From the NCBI GenBank assembly GCA_037043455.1, contig JAWPHD010003104.1, positions 164,577-228,576 on the forward strand: DNA of 64,000 bases, in the 5' to 3' direction. Positions within the stretch are counted from its first letter, which is position 1. Every line of letters begins with the position of its first letter. The notes beneath the pieces are model-generated. The model saw only the letters and a list, made by a program, of their open reading frames with translations, was not told the origin of the DNA and did no database searches. Source of the stretch: Cyrtodaria siliqua. Lineage: Eukaryota > Mollusca > Bivalvia > Adapedonta > Hiatellidae. A program made the position numbers and the translations under genes. Positions 48,720 through 60,429 of the stretch are shown piece after piece.

Positions 48720-50482
48720 TTCCAGATTGCGTTATGATACACCTGTGCTGTAAGTATTCACCCACACATTTACAGAACATAAGACAGCGGGCTTCAAGTT
48801 GCCCCTAACCATACAGTCTCATACGGGCCATACTTATGTAACACATAAGAGTGTTCAGAACATAGAGGAACGGGGATCAAATTATGGCAAAGTCCGAGAA
48901 GAGTTGTAGTGGCCAGTGGGTAGCTCGCGGCTGCCTCTGCATGCATCACCGACCAAACCCATACAGATAAAGCCAAGTACCGTTCATGTTACATGTACAG
49001 ATATACCCCATGAAGTGTATACATGTAACAAATAAGCAGTGTGCTTCAAGTCACGCAAACAGCCATACATGTCATGTTAACATGTAAGAATTCCTATGTA
49101 TTGCACGGAGCACAGATGCATCAAGCTTCAAGTTGCCCATACCTACGTTTGGTACAGAACGTAGAGGCAGTTTGCTTCAAGTTACCCACACTCCTTCAAA
49201 TACTGGCCATACCTGTCTTTTTACAAGAAATTATATACTCTCATATTGTTCAAAGGAACATAGTGACAGTGGGCTTCAAGTTGCCCTAATTCAAATTGAT
49301 ACAGACCATATCTACCAATTAACAAATATGCATATACCCACAAAACAAAGAGGCAGTGGGCTTCAAGATGCCACACCCAAACAGATACACGCCATACATG
49401 GCATGTTAACACGTAATAACATAAATGCAGATGGCTTCAAGTTGCGCACACACACGTAGTGTACATAATGTAGAGGTATCGGGCTTCAAGCTAGCCACAC
49501 TCATACAAATACAGGTCATACATGTCATTTTTACACGTAAGCATAGAGCGACAAAGTATACGGAACATAGATTCAGAAGGCTTCAAGCTGACCACACCCA
49601 AACATATACAGACCATACATGTTATGTTACACTTAAGTATACACTCACATGTCACACAAAACCAAGAGGTAGTGGGCTTCAACCTACCCACACTCATACA
49701 GATGCATGCCATTCTAGTCGTGTTACACTTATATATATCCATGTATGGTAAAGAACATACTTTGTAGATACAGAAGGCTTCAAGGTGCCCACACTCATAC
49801 AGATACAGGCCTTTCCCGTCATGTTACATGTAAGATCACAACCACATATTGGACAAAACACTGAGACAGTGGGCGTCAAGTTACCCACACCTATACATAT
49901 ATACAGACCATACCTTCCAGTCTTGTCAGGTTACATGTAAGCCCACACCCAAGTATTGTATGGAACATAGAGTCAGAATGCTCCAAGTAGCCCATTCTCA
50001 TACAAATATAGGCCATGCATGTCAATTTACACGTAAGTATACACCCATGTATTGTACAGAACATAGCTTCAGAAGTCTTCAAGTAGCACATACTCATACA
50101 AATTTGGGCCATTCCTACCATGTTACACCATATATAGTACAGAAAATTGATCCAGTGAGATTAAATCCACCAACACTCATATAAATACAATCCATTCCTG
50201 TCATCTGACATCCACATAGTGTCAGAAAGGTTTAAGCTACTTTATACATGCACATATTGTACATATGAACATATAGAGTCAGAAGGCTTCAATTAACTCA
50301 CACTCATACACATACAGGTTATGCATGTACTATTACACGTTAAAACATACCCACGTGTTGTACAGACGGACATATAGAGTAAGAAGGCATCAAGTAACTC
50401 ACACTCATACAGATACAAGCCATACCTGTAATGTTACAAGTAAGTACACACTCACACATTGTAAAGAACCTACAGTAGCGGG
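48720..50482. repeat. ~97-bp satellite, about 18 units
   Basis: Units share GAACATAGAGTCAGAAGGCT, TCAAGTTGCCCACACTCATA and CATACATGTCATGTTACA. Spacing of the TCAAGTTGCC motif is mostly 95-100 bp, with some shorter units. It resumes at 51449-51595 after the non-LTR insertion. Open frames inside it are not genes. Confidence 0.85.
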
Positions 50483-51448
50483 TTACGTGGTGTACGTGTC
50501 TCAACTTATTGGTTTTTCAAGAGCTTGTACTCGAATTGAGGACTTTATTTAATATTCGTAATCTTTGTATAACTAAAAAGCTACTAAATCAGGGTTACCG
50601 TTACCATAAACTTCGTAAAACCTTTGCAACATTTTATTATCGTAACCCTGATCTTCTTTCCAAATATAAAAGTAAAGTAAGGACTCTTCTGCGACAAGGA
50701 CTATCACAACCTGACTTCTATGGTGATGTGATTTATAAACTTCGTAAGATTCTTGGTCATGATCACTTTCATACTATCTTTAACTTGTTAAAAAGTTTAT
50801 CAAAAGAGGTTATGACCATATCATTTTGCAACGTACTGCATGCAAGGTGGTGGACCCTTCTACAGTTCGCCACTATGCTTTCCTCTTTAATTGTACGATG
50901 ACCGGACAGGCTGTGGACCCTATGATGACGCCTACCTAAAGCTCATTGGGACGGTGGCGTTTGATGTTTGTCTATGATCTTTCTTGTCGTGCCCTTAATG
51001 GTTTATTCTCTTGTTGCTCTGGCTTCTGCCAAGTCATTGAGTAACTTCATTGTGGCTTTCTAGGCTATTGTTTTTTTGTATTATATCTACACGAGCATAT
51101 TTGATATTTGTGTTTTACTTATATTGCCTATTGATGCTGCCTTGTTGGTTAGAGGTTAGATAATGGCGGGGATTTCTTTGTTTACACTGTCCTGATTTAA
51201 TGGGATGACAGTAGGGTAAGTGTGAGGTTTGGTGCACCCTAGAACCGGTTTAAACCCCCAGTGGCCTACTTTGCCACTGACCGTTCCAAGGCGGTAGCCC
51301 TATTGTCAACCCTTTTGTGTTTGTGATGTCGTTTGCATTTTATATTACTTTTGCCTTCTTGTTTGTCTGTTCGCGTGTTTGTTTCTGTGTTTTGTGGTTG
51401 ACTGTCCTCCTTGAATGCTACTTTCCATGTCCGATCTTTTTATATTTC
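50483..51448 (+). mobile_element. 5'-truncated non-LTR retrotransposon, RT C-terminus and 3' UTR
   Basis: The coding part (50483-50939) reads VVYVSQLIGFSRACTRIEDF, then, after a frame change near 50540, NQGYRYHKLRKTFATFYYR, TLLRQGLSQPDFYGDVIYK, and, after a second shift near 50805, KRGYDHIILQRTACKVVDP, ending with TAA at 50937-50939. I recognise this as the C-terminal region of a LINE-type ORF common in bivalves, without a confident clade. About 510 bp of 3' UTR follow. It interrupts a 97-bp satellite: the left flank stops at GCGGG and the right flank resumes with TTCAAATTGG, as in uninterrupted units. Confidence 0.75.
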
Positions 51449-51595
51449 TTCAAATTGGCCATTCCCACAGATTCATGCCATACCTGTCATGTTACATATT
51501 TGTTTAGAACATAGACACAGCATATATCAATATACACACAATGTACAGGCCACCCCTGTCATGTTACTCGCAAGACCGCACCCAAGATGGCTTAT
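51449..51595. repeat. Continuation of the 97-bp satellite
   Basis: TTCAAATTGGCCATTCCCAC, CATACCTGTCATGTTACATA and GAACATAGACACAG continue the array on the far side of the retrotransposon. Confidence 0.75.
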
Positions 51596-51659
51596 ATCTA
51601 ATGTTCCATTCTTATAAAATGATTTAAACAAAAACACAGTCATAACGGAAACTAACACA

Positions 51660-52850
51660 CTTTATGTTTTTTATTGAATTGTTGCAGAAATAGCAGTTTT
51701 AGTGGGGTTTTTTGGCAAAAATACCCGCATGTACTTACTTACTTACTTAATTACTTAATTAATTAATTACACGAAAGGTATCATTACACCGAGTTTTATA
51801 CAGGAAATTAGGGATATTCTGACATTTCATAATAATATATAAAATAATGAATAAGCATTTAAAATATATGTTTATTACAATTTAATTCAATTCAATTTTA
51901 CTCTTTTTTCCCATTTTTTCCCCAGAAGACCCATATTTATACCTTCGTTGATTAATATATGTTTATTACAATACAATACAATTCAATTTTACTAATTTTT
52001 TTTAAAGAAGACCCATATTTATCCATTTATTCATTTATTATTTCAGATATCAATACACTTAAATGGGTTAATAAACTAATGAATAAGCATTTAAAATATA
52101 TTTTTATTTAATTATTCCAGAAATCAGCAGTTTTAATCACTTTTTCCAACATTTTGACCAAAGCAGAAATACATTTAGGGATTCAAGAACCTTTGTGGAC
52201 GCTTTTAAAAATAAGACGAAATGTATAAAATATCATTATACCTAATATGGTAAAAGAAAATTAGAGATACATTAAAGAAATAGTGTTTTATTAAACTATT
52301 CCAGAAATTCGCAGTTTTAGTGTTTTACTCTTTTTTTTCCATATATTTTGCCAAAAGACCCATATTTATCCCTTTATTTATTTACTATTTCATATAAATA
52401 TTTCCTTACACTTAAATGGGTAAATAAAATAATGAATAAGCATTTAAAATATATGTTTATTGAAGTATTCCAGAAATCAGCAGTTTTAGTTGTTTTTCCA
52501 ACATTTTGACCCCCAACGAAATACATTTAGGGATTCACGAACCTTTGTGGACATTTTTAAAAATAAGACGAAATGTATAAAATATCATTATACCTAATAT
52601 GGTAAAAGAAAATAAGAGATAATTGTTTATTGACTTATTTAGAAATTAGTAGTTTTATGTATATTTTTACTCTTTTTTTCAATATGTTTTGCCAAAAAAA
52701 AACATATTTATCTCTTTATTTATTGATTATTTCATAGAAATATATCATTACACTTAAATGGGTAAATAAAATAATGGATAAACGTTTAAAATATATTTTA
52801 TTGAATGAATTATTCCAGAAATCAGCAGATTTTGTTATTTTTCCAACTTT
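51660..52850. repeat. ~350-bp AT-rich tandem repeat, about 3.4 units
   Basis: AATGAATAAGCATTTAAAAT recurs near 51846, 52079, 52431 and (altered) 52771; AAAATAAGACGAAATGTATA recurs at 52208 and 52557. Complete units are 340-352 bp; the first is shorter. Confidence 0.8.
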
Positions 52851-52949
52851 TTACCCCTAAAAATACATTTAGGGTTTTGGTCCTAGCTATAGGTAATATG
52901 GAAAGGAAGATTGAAATTGAATTTCAGGTCACTGGGATCAAGGTCAAGC

Positions 52950-53515
52950 TCTTTTCAGTATTTATTGAAATTCACACTAGCTTTTGCTTAGTGCTGTCTG
53001 GCGGCCGTCAAAAGTTGCCCCGACTACAAATCAGAAGTGTTATTATTTGATCATCAAGCCCATTCTGTGTTGCTTTAAAGTAGAATATCGCTTAAGCCGG
53101 TGCTAGGAGGCGTGGGAGGTGTTGCATCTTATAATTACCTCTCATAAACAGACTCAATAAAACCGAATATATTACTTTTCTCTCTTGTTTGTGTTTGTTG
53201 CTTCCCAGGGATCATCTTTTCAGTATTTATTGACATTCACACTAGCGTTTGTTTAGTGCTGTATGGCGGCCATAAAAAGTCGCCCCGACTACAATACAGT
53301 AGTGTTATTATTTACTGGTCCTTTGGGATCATCGGTCTTTTGGGATCATCAAGCCCATTATGTGTTGATTTAAATTAGAATATCGCTTAAACCGGTGCTA
53401 GGAGGCGTGAGAGGTGTTGCATCTTATAATTACATCTCATAAACAGACTCAATAAAACCGAGTCTACCACTTTTCTCTCTTGTTTGTGTTTGTTGCTTCC
53501 AAGGGATTCCCTATT
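52950..53515. repeat. ~265-300 bp direct duplication
   Basis: TTCAGTATTTATTGAAATTC, GCCCCGACTACAA, AGGAGGCGTGGGAGGTGTTG and AAACAGACTCAATAAAACCG occur in the same order in both copies (52953-53215 and 53217-53510). The second copy has a small internal duplication of GGGATCATC. Confidence 0.8.
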
Positions 53516-53549
53516 CAGTATTTATTTATTTGGAAATGAGATATTGGAA

Positions 53550-54200
53550 CAATTAATATTGCTGTGTATGTAGCTCATATGGAAAGGAAGCTAGGGATTG
53601 TATTTGAACAACTGGGGTCAAGGTGAAGGTCACTGTTACTGAAAATAGAAAACATGGTTTCCACTCAATAACTTTAATTAGGAATGAGATATATATACAT
53701 AGGTATCTTAGATGGTAGGGGAGCTTGGGGTTGCATTTGAGATCACTGGAATACTGTTAATAATACTAGAACAATGGTTTCTGCGAAAGAACTTCAGTTA
53801 GGAGTGAGATATTTAAGCGAAACTTAGTGTTTATTTAGTTTATATAGAAACAAATATTTGAATGAAACTTTGCATGTAGCTTATGGAATACGTGGTTTGC
53901 GTGGAATTTGCAATTTTAATACTAGCCAAACTTGATCAGAATACATTCCACCCGTATAGCACCTCCTCACTCCCCTGGCCCCATGCAATATGTTTTTGTA
54001 ATTTTATTTTATGCAGTTGTCTTGGTCATTGAAGAAAGCGTGGACAAATGGACAAAATAATATACGGCCAAATCTGACAGACTGGCACCTTCCCATTCTC
54101 TCCACCCACTCCCCCTCAACCATGGACACCATACAGCCAGTAGAGCGATACAGTCTCTCCTGGGCCTCTTGTTTATATTTATCATATTCGGCGATTTCCA
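53550..54200 (-). mobile_element. Pearl-like repeat in reverse orientation
   Basis: Cores contain CTGGGGTCAAGGTGAAGGTC and ACTCAATAACTTTAATTAGG. The right end reads, reverse-complemented, ACAAGAGGCCCAGGAGAGAC, a common start of bivalve repeats. Confidence 0.55.
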
Positions 54201-54289
54201 AATTTCCCCTTTCATACTCTTTTTGTTTTTAACTTATGGTTGATTATATTGCACCGATAGTGTATTTAAAAGTATATATAAAAGGCAAA

Positions 54290-54475
54290 CAGGAAGTGTA
54301 ACATTCAAGGACGTCACAATCAACTAAAAGCACGCATAGAAACAAACAACAATTTATCCTGACAAAAAGGCAAGACGCCATCACAAACATAAAAGGGTTG
54401 ACAACAGGGCTACCGCCTTCAAACGGTCTGTGGTAAAATGGGCCACCGGGGGTTAAAACCAGGTTTTATTTCTAA
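54290..54475 (-). mobile_element. 3'-end fragment of the non-LTR family, minus strand
   Basis: The same 3' UTR in reverse orientation: plus-strand GGGTTGACAACAGGGCTACC and GGGGGTTAAAACCAGG. It abuts the point where the Ty3/gypsy RT is cut off and may have caused that truncation. Confidence 0.6.
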
Positions 54476-54527
54476 ATATGAATAATGTAGAAAAATTAAA
54501 ACTCCAGATAGTATTACACGTACTTGC

Positions 54528-56640
54528 CAAAATCCTCTTAGAATATCAAATTTTGTAACGTATTTTGCATTTCCAATTTTATCTATACAATCGTTAATTC
54601 GTGGAATTGGAATTGAATCTAGTTTTGGTACAATAATACATGTTGAATTCCAGCTACTTTTACTTGGTTCAGTGAAATCATTGTCCAATAGTATTGCATT
54701 TCTTCTTTGAAGTATTGTTGTTTAGAAGGTTTCATTCTATATGGATGCTGTTTTATTGGAGAAGAAATTCCAACATCGACATCATGATAAATGTTGTCAG
54801 TTCTTGTTGGAACATCAGAAAACAAGTGCTCATATACACGTATTAGCTGTTTCAGCTAATGTCTCTGTGATGGTTCTAGATGTGACGGTTTAGCTGAACC
54901 CGGATCATGTTAGTCAAAATGTTCATTCTCATTTTGTAACCCGTCGCTGGAATTTTCAAGTGGGACAGAGCAAACTACATTAACTGAATGTGTAGAAAGG
55001 CTACCTCTGTCAATGTATTCTTTTAGCATATGATATGACAAATCTGACGTTGCTGGTCCACTCCCAGGAGTATTGTAAATATAATTTAAATCACTGACCC
55101 TTTTCTCTACTGTATAAGGACCATAATACCTACTTGTAATGGCTTTCCAGGAATAGGTAATAAAGCAAGAACTTTATCACCAGGTTTGAAATTTCTTTCT
55201 TGTGCAGTCAAATCATATCTTCTTTTCGTTTTTCATTGAGATGATTTGAGATTCGACTGAGCTATCTCACACGCTTTTGTCAGTTAATGTCTTAAATCAG
55301 ACACAATAAAGTCATACTGTAGAAGATTCAAAGAAGTGTCTTTTTTCATAGAGAATTTAAGTAACTCAAGACGTACACTAACAGTGTGACCAAAAACTAG
55401 TGCAAAAGGGCTGTAACCAAGAGATTCTTGAACAGACTCTTTAACGGCGAAAAGTAAAAGGTATATGCCCTCATCTCAGTTCTTATTATTGTCAAATCAA
55501 TAGGACCTAATCATATTTTCAATGTCTGGTGATTTTTTTCTAAATCACATTGTCTGTCAGGATGATAGGCCGAAGACTCAAATTGTTGAATGCCTAACTC
55601 ATGCATGACCTGCTGAAATTTGAGCCTTGATCGGACTGAACATATCTTTTTGAAGGCCAGCTAATGTGAACATCTTGACAGAGCCTTTAAATAGACCTCC
55701 TCACTTTGTTTTAATTTTCCTAAGTGGAATATCTTCAGGAAATCGTCTTGATGCACACATAATTGTTAACAGATATTGGTTACCAGACTTGGTCTTATGT
55801 AAGTGCACAACACAGCCCACAATTATTCAACTGAAAGGTTCGTCAAAATAGGTTGAATATGGGCTTTGGGAATCTTCTGAATTTGGTTTCCTACCATTTA
55901 ACATGTATGACAAGACATACAGTATCTTGAAACCTTTTTGATATTTGGATAAAAGAAATTACACAAAATCTTGTGATTTGTCTTAATAATGCCAAAGTGA
56001 CCAGACATAAGAGTTTCGTGGGCCAAAATGAGACTTTCCTGACGATATGAACTAGGAACCACTGGTAATTTGGTAACTGACAGTCCATTCATCGTCCGCA
56101 GAGACATCAGGTGGTCACCATTTTCTCATAAGGATCCCATGTTTGCTAAAATACCACTAACTTCATCTTCACTAACACTAACTAACTACTTATCAAATAG
56201 GAAAGAAAAGTCAGGATCTCGTTGCTGTTCACTTATAAGTTGTGATCTTGATCTTTGTCATTCAAACTAATAGAAGGAGAAGGATCAGATAAGTGAATAT
56301 TATTTCCAATGTAGTCCGTCTGGAGATTTGTTAAGTTAACCTCTCTATTATACGACTGACCAATACAAGTATCAGCCAAATCAATGTCAGAACAAAGATC
56401 ATTCTCAATAGCTAGTTTTGCCAAAGTCGGATACAAGTCAGATAGTTCCTGTTCAACGGGATCAGGGGATTGACCCAAATAAGGCTTGCCACATATACAA
56501 GTGGATTAACCACGGTCTTATATCAAGCAAGGCCATTTCCTAGTAGTACATGGACACCTTCAAATGGCAAAGAAGATCTTGTTCCTACACTCACAGGTCC
56601 AGTTACACGATCTAATGACATATACCAATACACAATAAGA
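54528..56640 (-). pseudogene. Decayed Ty3/gypsy-type pol fragment, order protease-integrase-RT
   Basis: Read on the minus strand with many frameshifts and stops, pieces appear in this order. A protease C-terminus has LLGNGLA (about 56560-56535). An integrase zinc-binding region has AHETLMSGHFGI and CMSCHTC (about 56030-55900). The integrase core has KTKSGNQYLLTIMCASRRF and SDQGSNF (about 55830-55620). A GPY-type C-terminus has YYGPYTVEK (about 55120). Last comes the N-terminal half of reverse transcriptase, with DVPTRTD, NDFTEPSKSSWNS and KYVTKFDILRGFWQV (54830-54528). RT is cut off before its YxDD motif, where a non-LTR tail begins. No LTRs or gag were recognised. It is not functional. Confidence 0.82.
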
Positions 56641-56829
56641 ATAAAATCCATTCACATTTGAACAAGATATGCATTTTTTTTATAGATTTTTTACCAAATT
56701 ACCCTCCAGAGGGCGGAGTCAAAATCCGAGACATTGCCGCACCGCCTTGGGTCGTATGTGTTACATGTACAAACTATGAAGACACTATTTGCTGTCGTGT
56801 ATGAATGGCAGCAATTACGGACGAACTGC

Positions 56830-57335
56830 ATATATTAAATATAGTATATTAATAAAATCAAGAGCCGTAATTCGGGTAATACTGGTCCAATCTGGCTAGT
56901 TTTCAAATTTGATCGAGCTTTCATTGATATCAACAATCTGGCAAGGTTTGGTAAATAGTAGATGTAAAATGAAGGCCATATTGTTTTAGCAAAATATAAT
57001 ATTCTTAACTAAATCAAGGGACATAACTCCAGTGTTACTAGTCCGATTTTGATATTAACAGTATTGTACAGTTGGGCAAATATCTTTGAAACAGGCTCTA
57101 TCGTCTTAACGAGGCAAATTTAACAGTTTTAACTAAATCAAGAGCCATAACACCGGTGTTACTGATCCGATCTGGCTAGTTTTCCAAGCTGTCCGAATTT
57201 TTATTGATACTGACACTCTGATAAAGTTTGGTAAATATCGGATAAAAGTTGAAGGCCTTATCTTAAGGAGGCAAGTGTTAACGGACGGACGACGGCCGTA
57301 CGGACGGACGACGGACGACTCGTCATCCCATAAAA
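56830..57335 (+). mobile_element. Pearl-like element with long ACGG tail
   Basis: Cores repeat AATCAAGAGCCATAAC and GATCTGGCTAGTTTTCCAAG. The tail at 57277-57318 is a run of GACGG and GACGACGG units beginning GTTAACGGACGGACGACGG. Confidence 0.7.
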
Positions 57336-57795
57336 AGTACATTACAAAAGTAAATGGAAACCTATCGTCAGACGAAATATAGCATATGTAAATTAAATGA
57401 CGCCATTATATTGTCACCATTTAAAAACATTTGGTAGCAACATATACTTAAGCTTGTGCTACATACAATGTATGCACTATGCCGTGTGGTTTTCAGAGAA
57501 GAAGGATTTTCAGAGTATAAGTCCATGATGTAAAAAAAAGAAAAGACACCTGAGATGGGACTGCATGTGACCTTCAGGGTCACCATTAGAACAGTTTTGG
57601 TAGAGGATTATAAGCTTATGATACATGCAATATATGATAGCTCAGTGCCTTGTGGTTTAAAGGGGCTTACGGTGATCTTGAAGAAGGATGGGTGTCAATC
57701 TAAATACGAATAAATCCGTCAAACTGTGTGTCAATGTCATATACAATGTACATATGCAATAAATATAAGTTAAATAGTTTGTTCTTATAAATAGA
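57336..57795. other. Repeat fragments, no gene
   Basis: 57540-57660 matches the element at 60820-61430 (GGGTCACCATTAGAACAG, TACATGCAATATATGATAG). The rest shows nothing. Confidence 0.4.
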
Positions 57796-57904
57796 GAATA
57801 TTATGTCAGTGCCTTTTACTATCCAGTTTATTAGGCGAGGCTTGGAAAACGTTTTCGTGCCGAGCCTAATAAACTGGATAGTAAAAGGCACTGACATAAT
57901 ATTC
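57796..57904. repeat. Perfect-armed palindrome, 41-bp arms
   Basis: The arms 57796-57836 and 57864-57904 are exact inverted copies (starting GAATATTATGTCAGTGCCTT). Pairing extends outward past one mismatch. The 27-bp centre itself contains GAAAACGTTTTC. Confidence 0.93.
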
Positions 57905-58017
57905 TATTTATCATGTAGATTATCCACATTTTCTGTATGAATTACTATTATTACATATTTCTCAGAATGTTACGCTTATCGATGACGCCGCCATGTTGTT
58001 GTTTTTTGTTTGTTTTA

Positions 58018-58049
58018 TGACGTCAGGCAACGTTACGTGCATGACGTCA
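58018..58049. promoter_or_regulatory. Two tandem CRE-like TGACGTCA sites
   Basis: TGACGTCA is at 58018-58025 and 58042-58049, in a 24-bp direct repeat (ATGACGTCAGGCAACGTTAC and ATGACGTCAGACAATGTTAC). CCAAT-type motifs (CTATTGGTC at 58100, CGGCCAATC at 58120) are nearby in a locally GC-rich patch. No adjacent gene was found, so a promoter role is only a possibility. Confidence 0.4.
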
Positions 58050-58581
58050 GACAATGTTACGTACAATAAACGCCGAGGGATTCCGCATTGATTTGCTCTA
58101 TTGGTCACAATCGTGAACGCTCGGCCAATCCCGTCATTCTTCGGGATCCCGCCTCGTGTGTATCACGGCGATTCGGTATGTTCAAAATCTTTACATTCTG
58201 TTAACCGGAAGGCAACGGCACAGAAAAAAGTGCACTGTTGCTAAGCAGTTGCTACATAAACAATATGGCCGCTTGTCACACGTGTTGATGTATGATTTGC
58301 GTTGCATATTTGTTATTTACAATACAGATGAAGGTTTTATCACTGCTTTCACATAAATAAACTATAGATGGAGCAATCGGGTAAACGACATTGCAAAATG
58401 TTGAAGATAACTTTGATTTTGAATGCATATTCGTTTTGGCGGGAATCTGACCCGCGTCACGCTAGTATGACGTAACCAATATGGAAACCTGCGTATTACA
58501 TTCGAGTCATGCTGCGAAGCAGTGTACGAGATGTTGCGAATGTATTGGTCAGTGGCTAATAAAGCAAAATTTATTAGGTCA

Positions 58582-58966
58582 CTACGGTGTACTGTTAGGG
58601 CCATGTCACCATCGCATCTTACCATCGACCATCGACCTAGGTCGATGCTCGATGGTAAGATGCGATGGTCGATGGTAAGATGCGATGGACCATCGACCAT
58701 CGCATCTTAATGTCTAGGTCGATGGTCGATGGTAAGATGCGATGGTCGATGGTAAGATGCGTTGGTAAGATGCGAGGGTCGATGGTAAAATGCGATGGTC
58801 GATGGTAAGATGCGATGGTAAGATGCGATGGTCGATGATAAGATGCGATGGTCGATGGTCCATCGCATTTTACCATCGACCATCGCATCTTACCATCGAG
58901 CATCGACCTAGGTCGATGGTCGATGTTAAGATGCGATGGTAACATGGCCCTAACAGTACACCGTAG
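58582..58966. mobile_element. CTACGG-ended MITE filled with a 7/13-bp palindromic array
   Basis: Inverted ends of about 40 bp: CTACGGTGTACTGTTAGGGC at both ends, continuing CATGTNACCATCGCATCTTA. GTCA flanks both sides (58578-58581 and 58967-58970). The interior is built from GATGGTC (7) and GATGGTAAGATGC (13) blocks and their complements in both orientations. Confidence 0.88.
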
Positions 58967-59011
58967 GTCACCCCTTTATTAGGCAGAAAAGTGCATATAT
59001 GCATGATAAAA

Positions 59012-59200
59012 TAGACGACTCGGCTAGTTTTTGTTGTATAAACCATTAATATTAATTAATATGATGCTTAACGGCTTTTGTAAATTCTTGTTTTACAGTC
59101 GAAGTACACTTTATTTGAATAATATGTACAACTAGTAACACTGTAAACACCTTTTAAACTAATACTGATGACTTAGCAACAAAAACCAACCGAGTCGTCG
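59012..59200. mobile_element. MITE with CGACTCGG ends
   Basis: GACGACTCGGCTAGTTTTTG at the left faces, reverse-complemented, CGACGACTCGGTTGGTTTTT at the right, each followed by GTTG. About 190 bp. Confidence 0.75.
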
Positions 59201-59266
59201 TGTTTTTCAGGCCAAACATTTTCATAAACAACTAGATCGAGCAATCGATGGTGCACCATCGCAAAT

Positions 59267-60420
59267 CCCCGCGTTCGCCATAAAAAAGTAGATATAACAA
59301 TCGAACAGGAAACGAAGCATTCAAGGATGACAGTCAACCACAAACACACGCAGAAACCAAGATGATTAAAAGGCAAAATTAGACACTAAAGGGTTGACAA
59401 TAGGGCTACGCCTTGGAACGGTCAATGGCAAAAAAGGCGCTGGGGGTTCTAGTGTGCACCAAACCTCAAGCTTACCATATTGTCATACCAATAAACGGGA
59501 TGGTGTAAATAAAGATATCCCCGCCAATGTATAATCTCTAACAAACAAGGCAGCATTATTAGGTAATATAAGTAAAACATATAAATGGTCATGTATATAT
59601 AATAAAAAAAAGCCTAGAAAGCCACAAAGTAAGTACTCAATGACTTGGCAGAAGCCAGAGCAACAAGAGAATAAACCGTTAAGGGTACGAAAAGACAAGA
59701 TTAAAGACAAACATCAAACGCTACCATCATATAAGAATTTAGGTAGACGTCATCATAATGTCCACACTCTGTCCGCTCATCGCACAATCAAAGAGGAAAG
59801 CATAGTGGGGAACTGTATATGGGTCCACCACTAAACATGCAGTGCGTTGCAACATGATAGGTTCATAACCCCTTTTGAAAAACGTTTTAACAAGTTTAAT
59901 AAAGATTGTATGAAAGTGATTATTACCAAGGGTCTGACGAAGTTTGTAAATCACACCACCATAGAAGTCAGGTTGCTATCGTACTTGTCACATAATAATT
60001 CTTCAATTACTTTTATATGTTAAAAGTAGATCATCAGGCTTACGATAATACATTTTGCAAAGGTTTTTCTAAGTGTATGTTAACGGTAGCCGTGTTGGAG
60101 TAGCTTTTTAATTATATAAATACTACGAATATTAAAGTCCTCAACACGACTTCAAGCTCTAGAGAAACGAATAAGTTGAGAAACATAGACCGCATAAGAA
60201 GTAGCTCGTGGAACATCCATTAACAATATCAAATGAGTGCTTGACTTCTTGGCAAGTCCACATACAGTAGTGTAATTGTCTAAACTGCCGTTAGTAAAAA
60301 AAACTTTAATATCGTTACAGGCCACATATATATTTGATTCTTCCACACCATCAAATGCCCCTGTGGCAAAATTGTTATACCACTGCTCTGAATAATGTTC
60401 AATTTGATATGCAGCGCGAC
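59267..60420 (-). mobile_element. Second copy of the same non-LTR element, minus strand
   Basis: On the minus strand the peptide pieces NDIKVFFTNGSLDNYTTVCG, YAVYVSQLIRFSRA, MIYKLRQTLGNNHFHTIF and KRGYEPIMLQRTACLVVDP match the copy at 50483-51448 and extend further upstream. The coding part ends near 59742. The shared 3' UTR, with its GTTGACAATAGGGCTACG segment on the plus strand, continues to about 59267. Many stops and shifts are present, so it is inactive. Confidence 0.72.
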
Positions 60421-60429
60421 CTTATCTAG

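Noticed and set aside
49041..50552. Several 63-111 residue ORFs on both strands
   Set aside because: They lie inside the 97-bp satellite and have no independent coding sign, except the last part, which enters the retrotransposon.
54004..54215. Possible first exon of a gene on the minus strand
   Set aside because: The start matches the ACAAGAGGCCCAG bivalve repeat consensus, so the open frame is repeat-derived.
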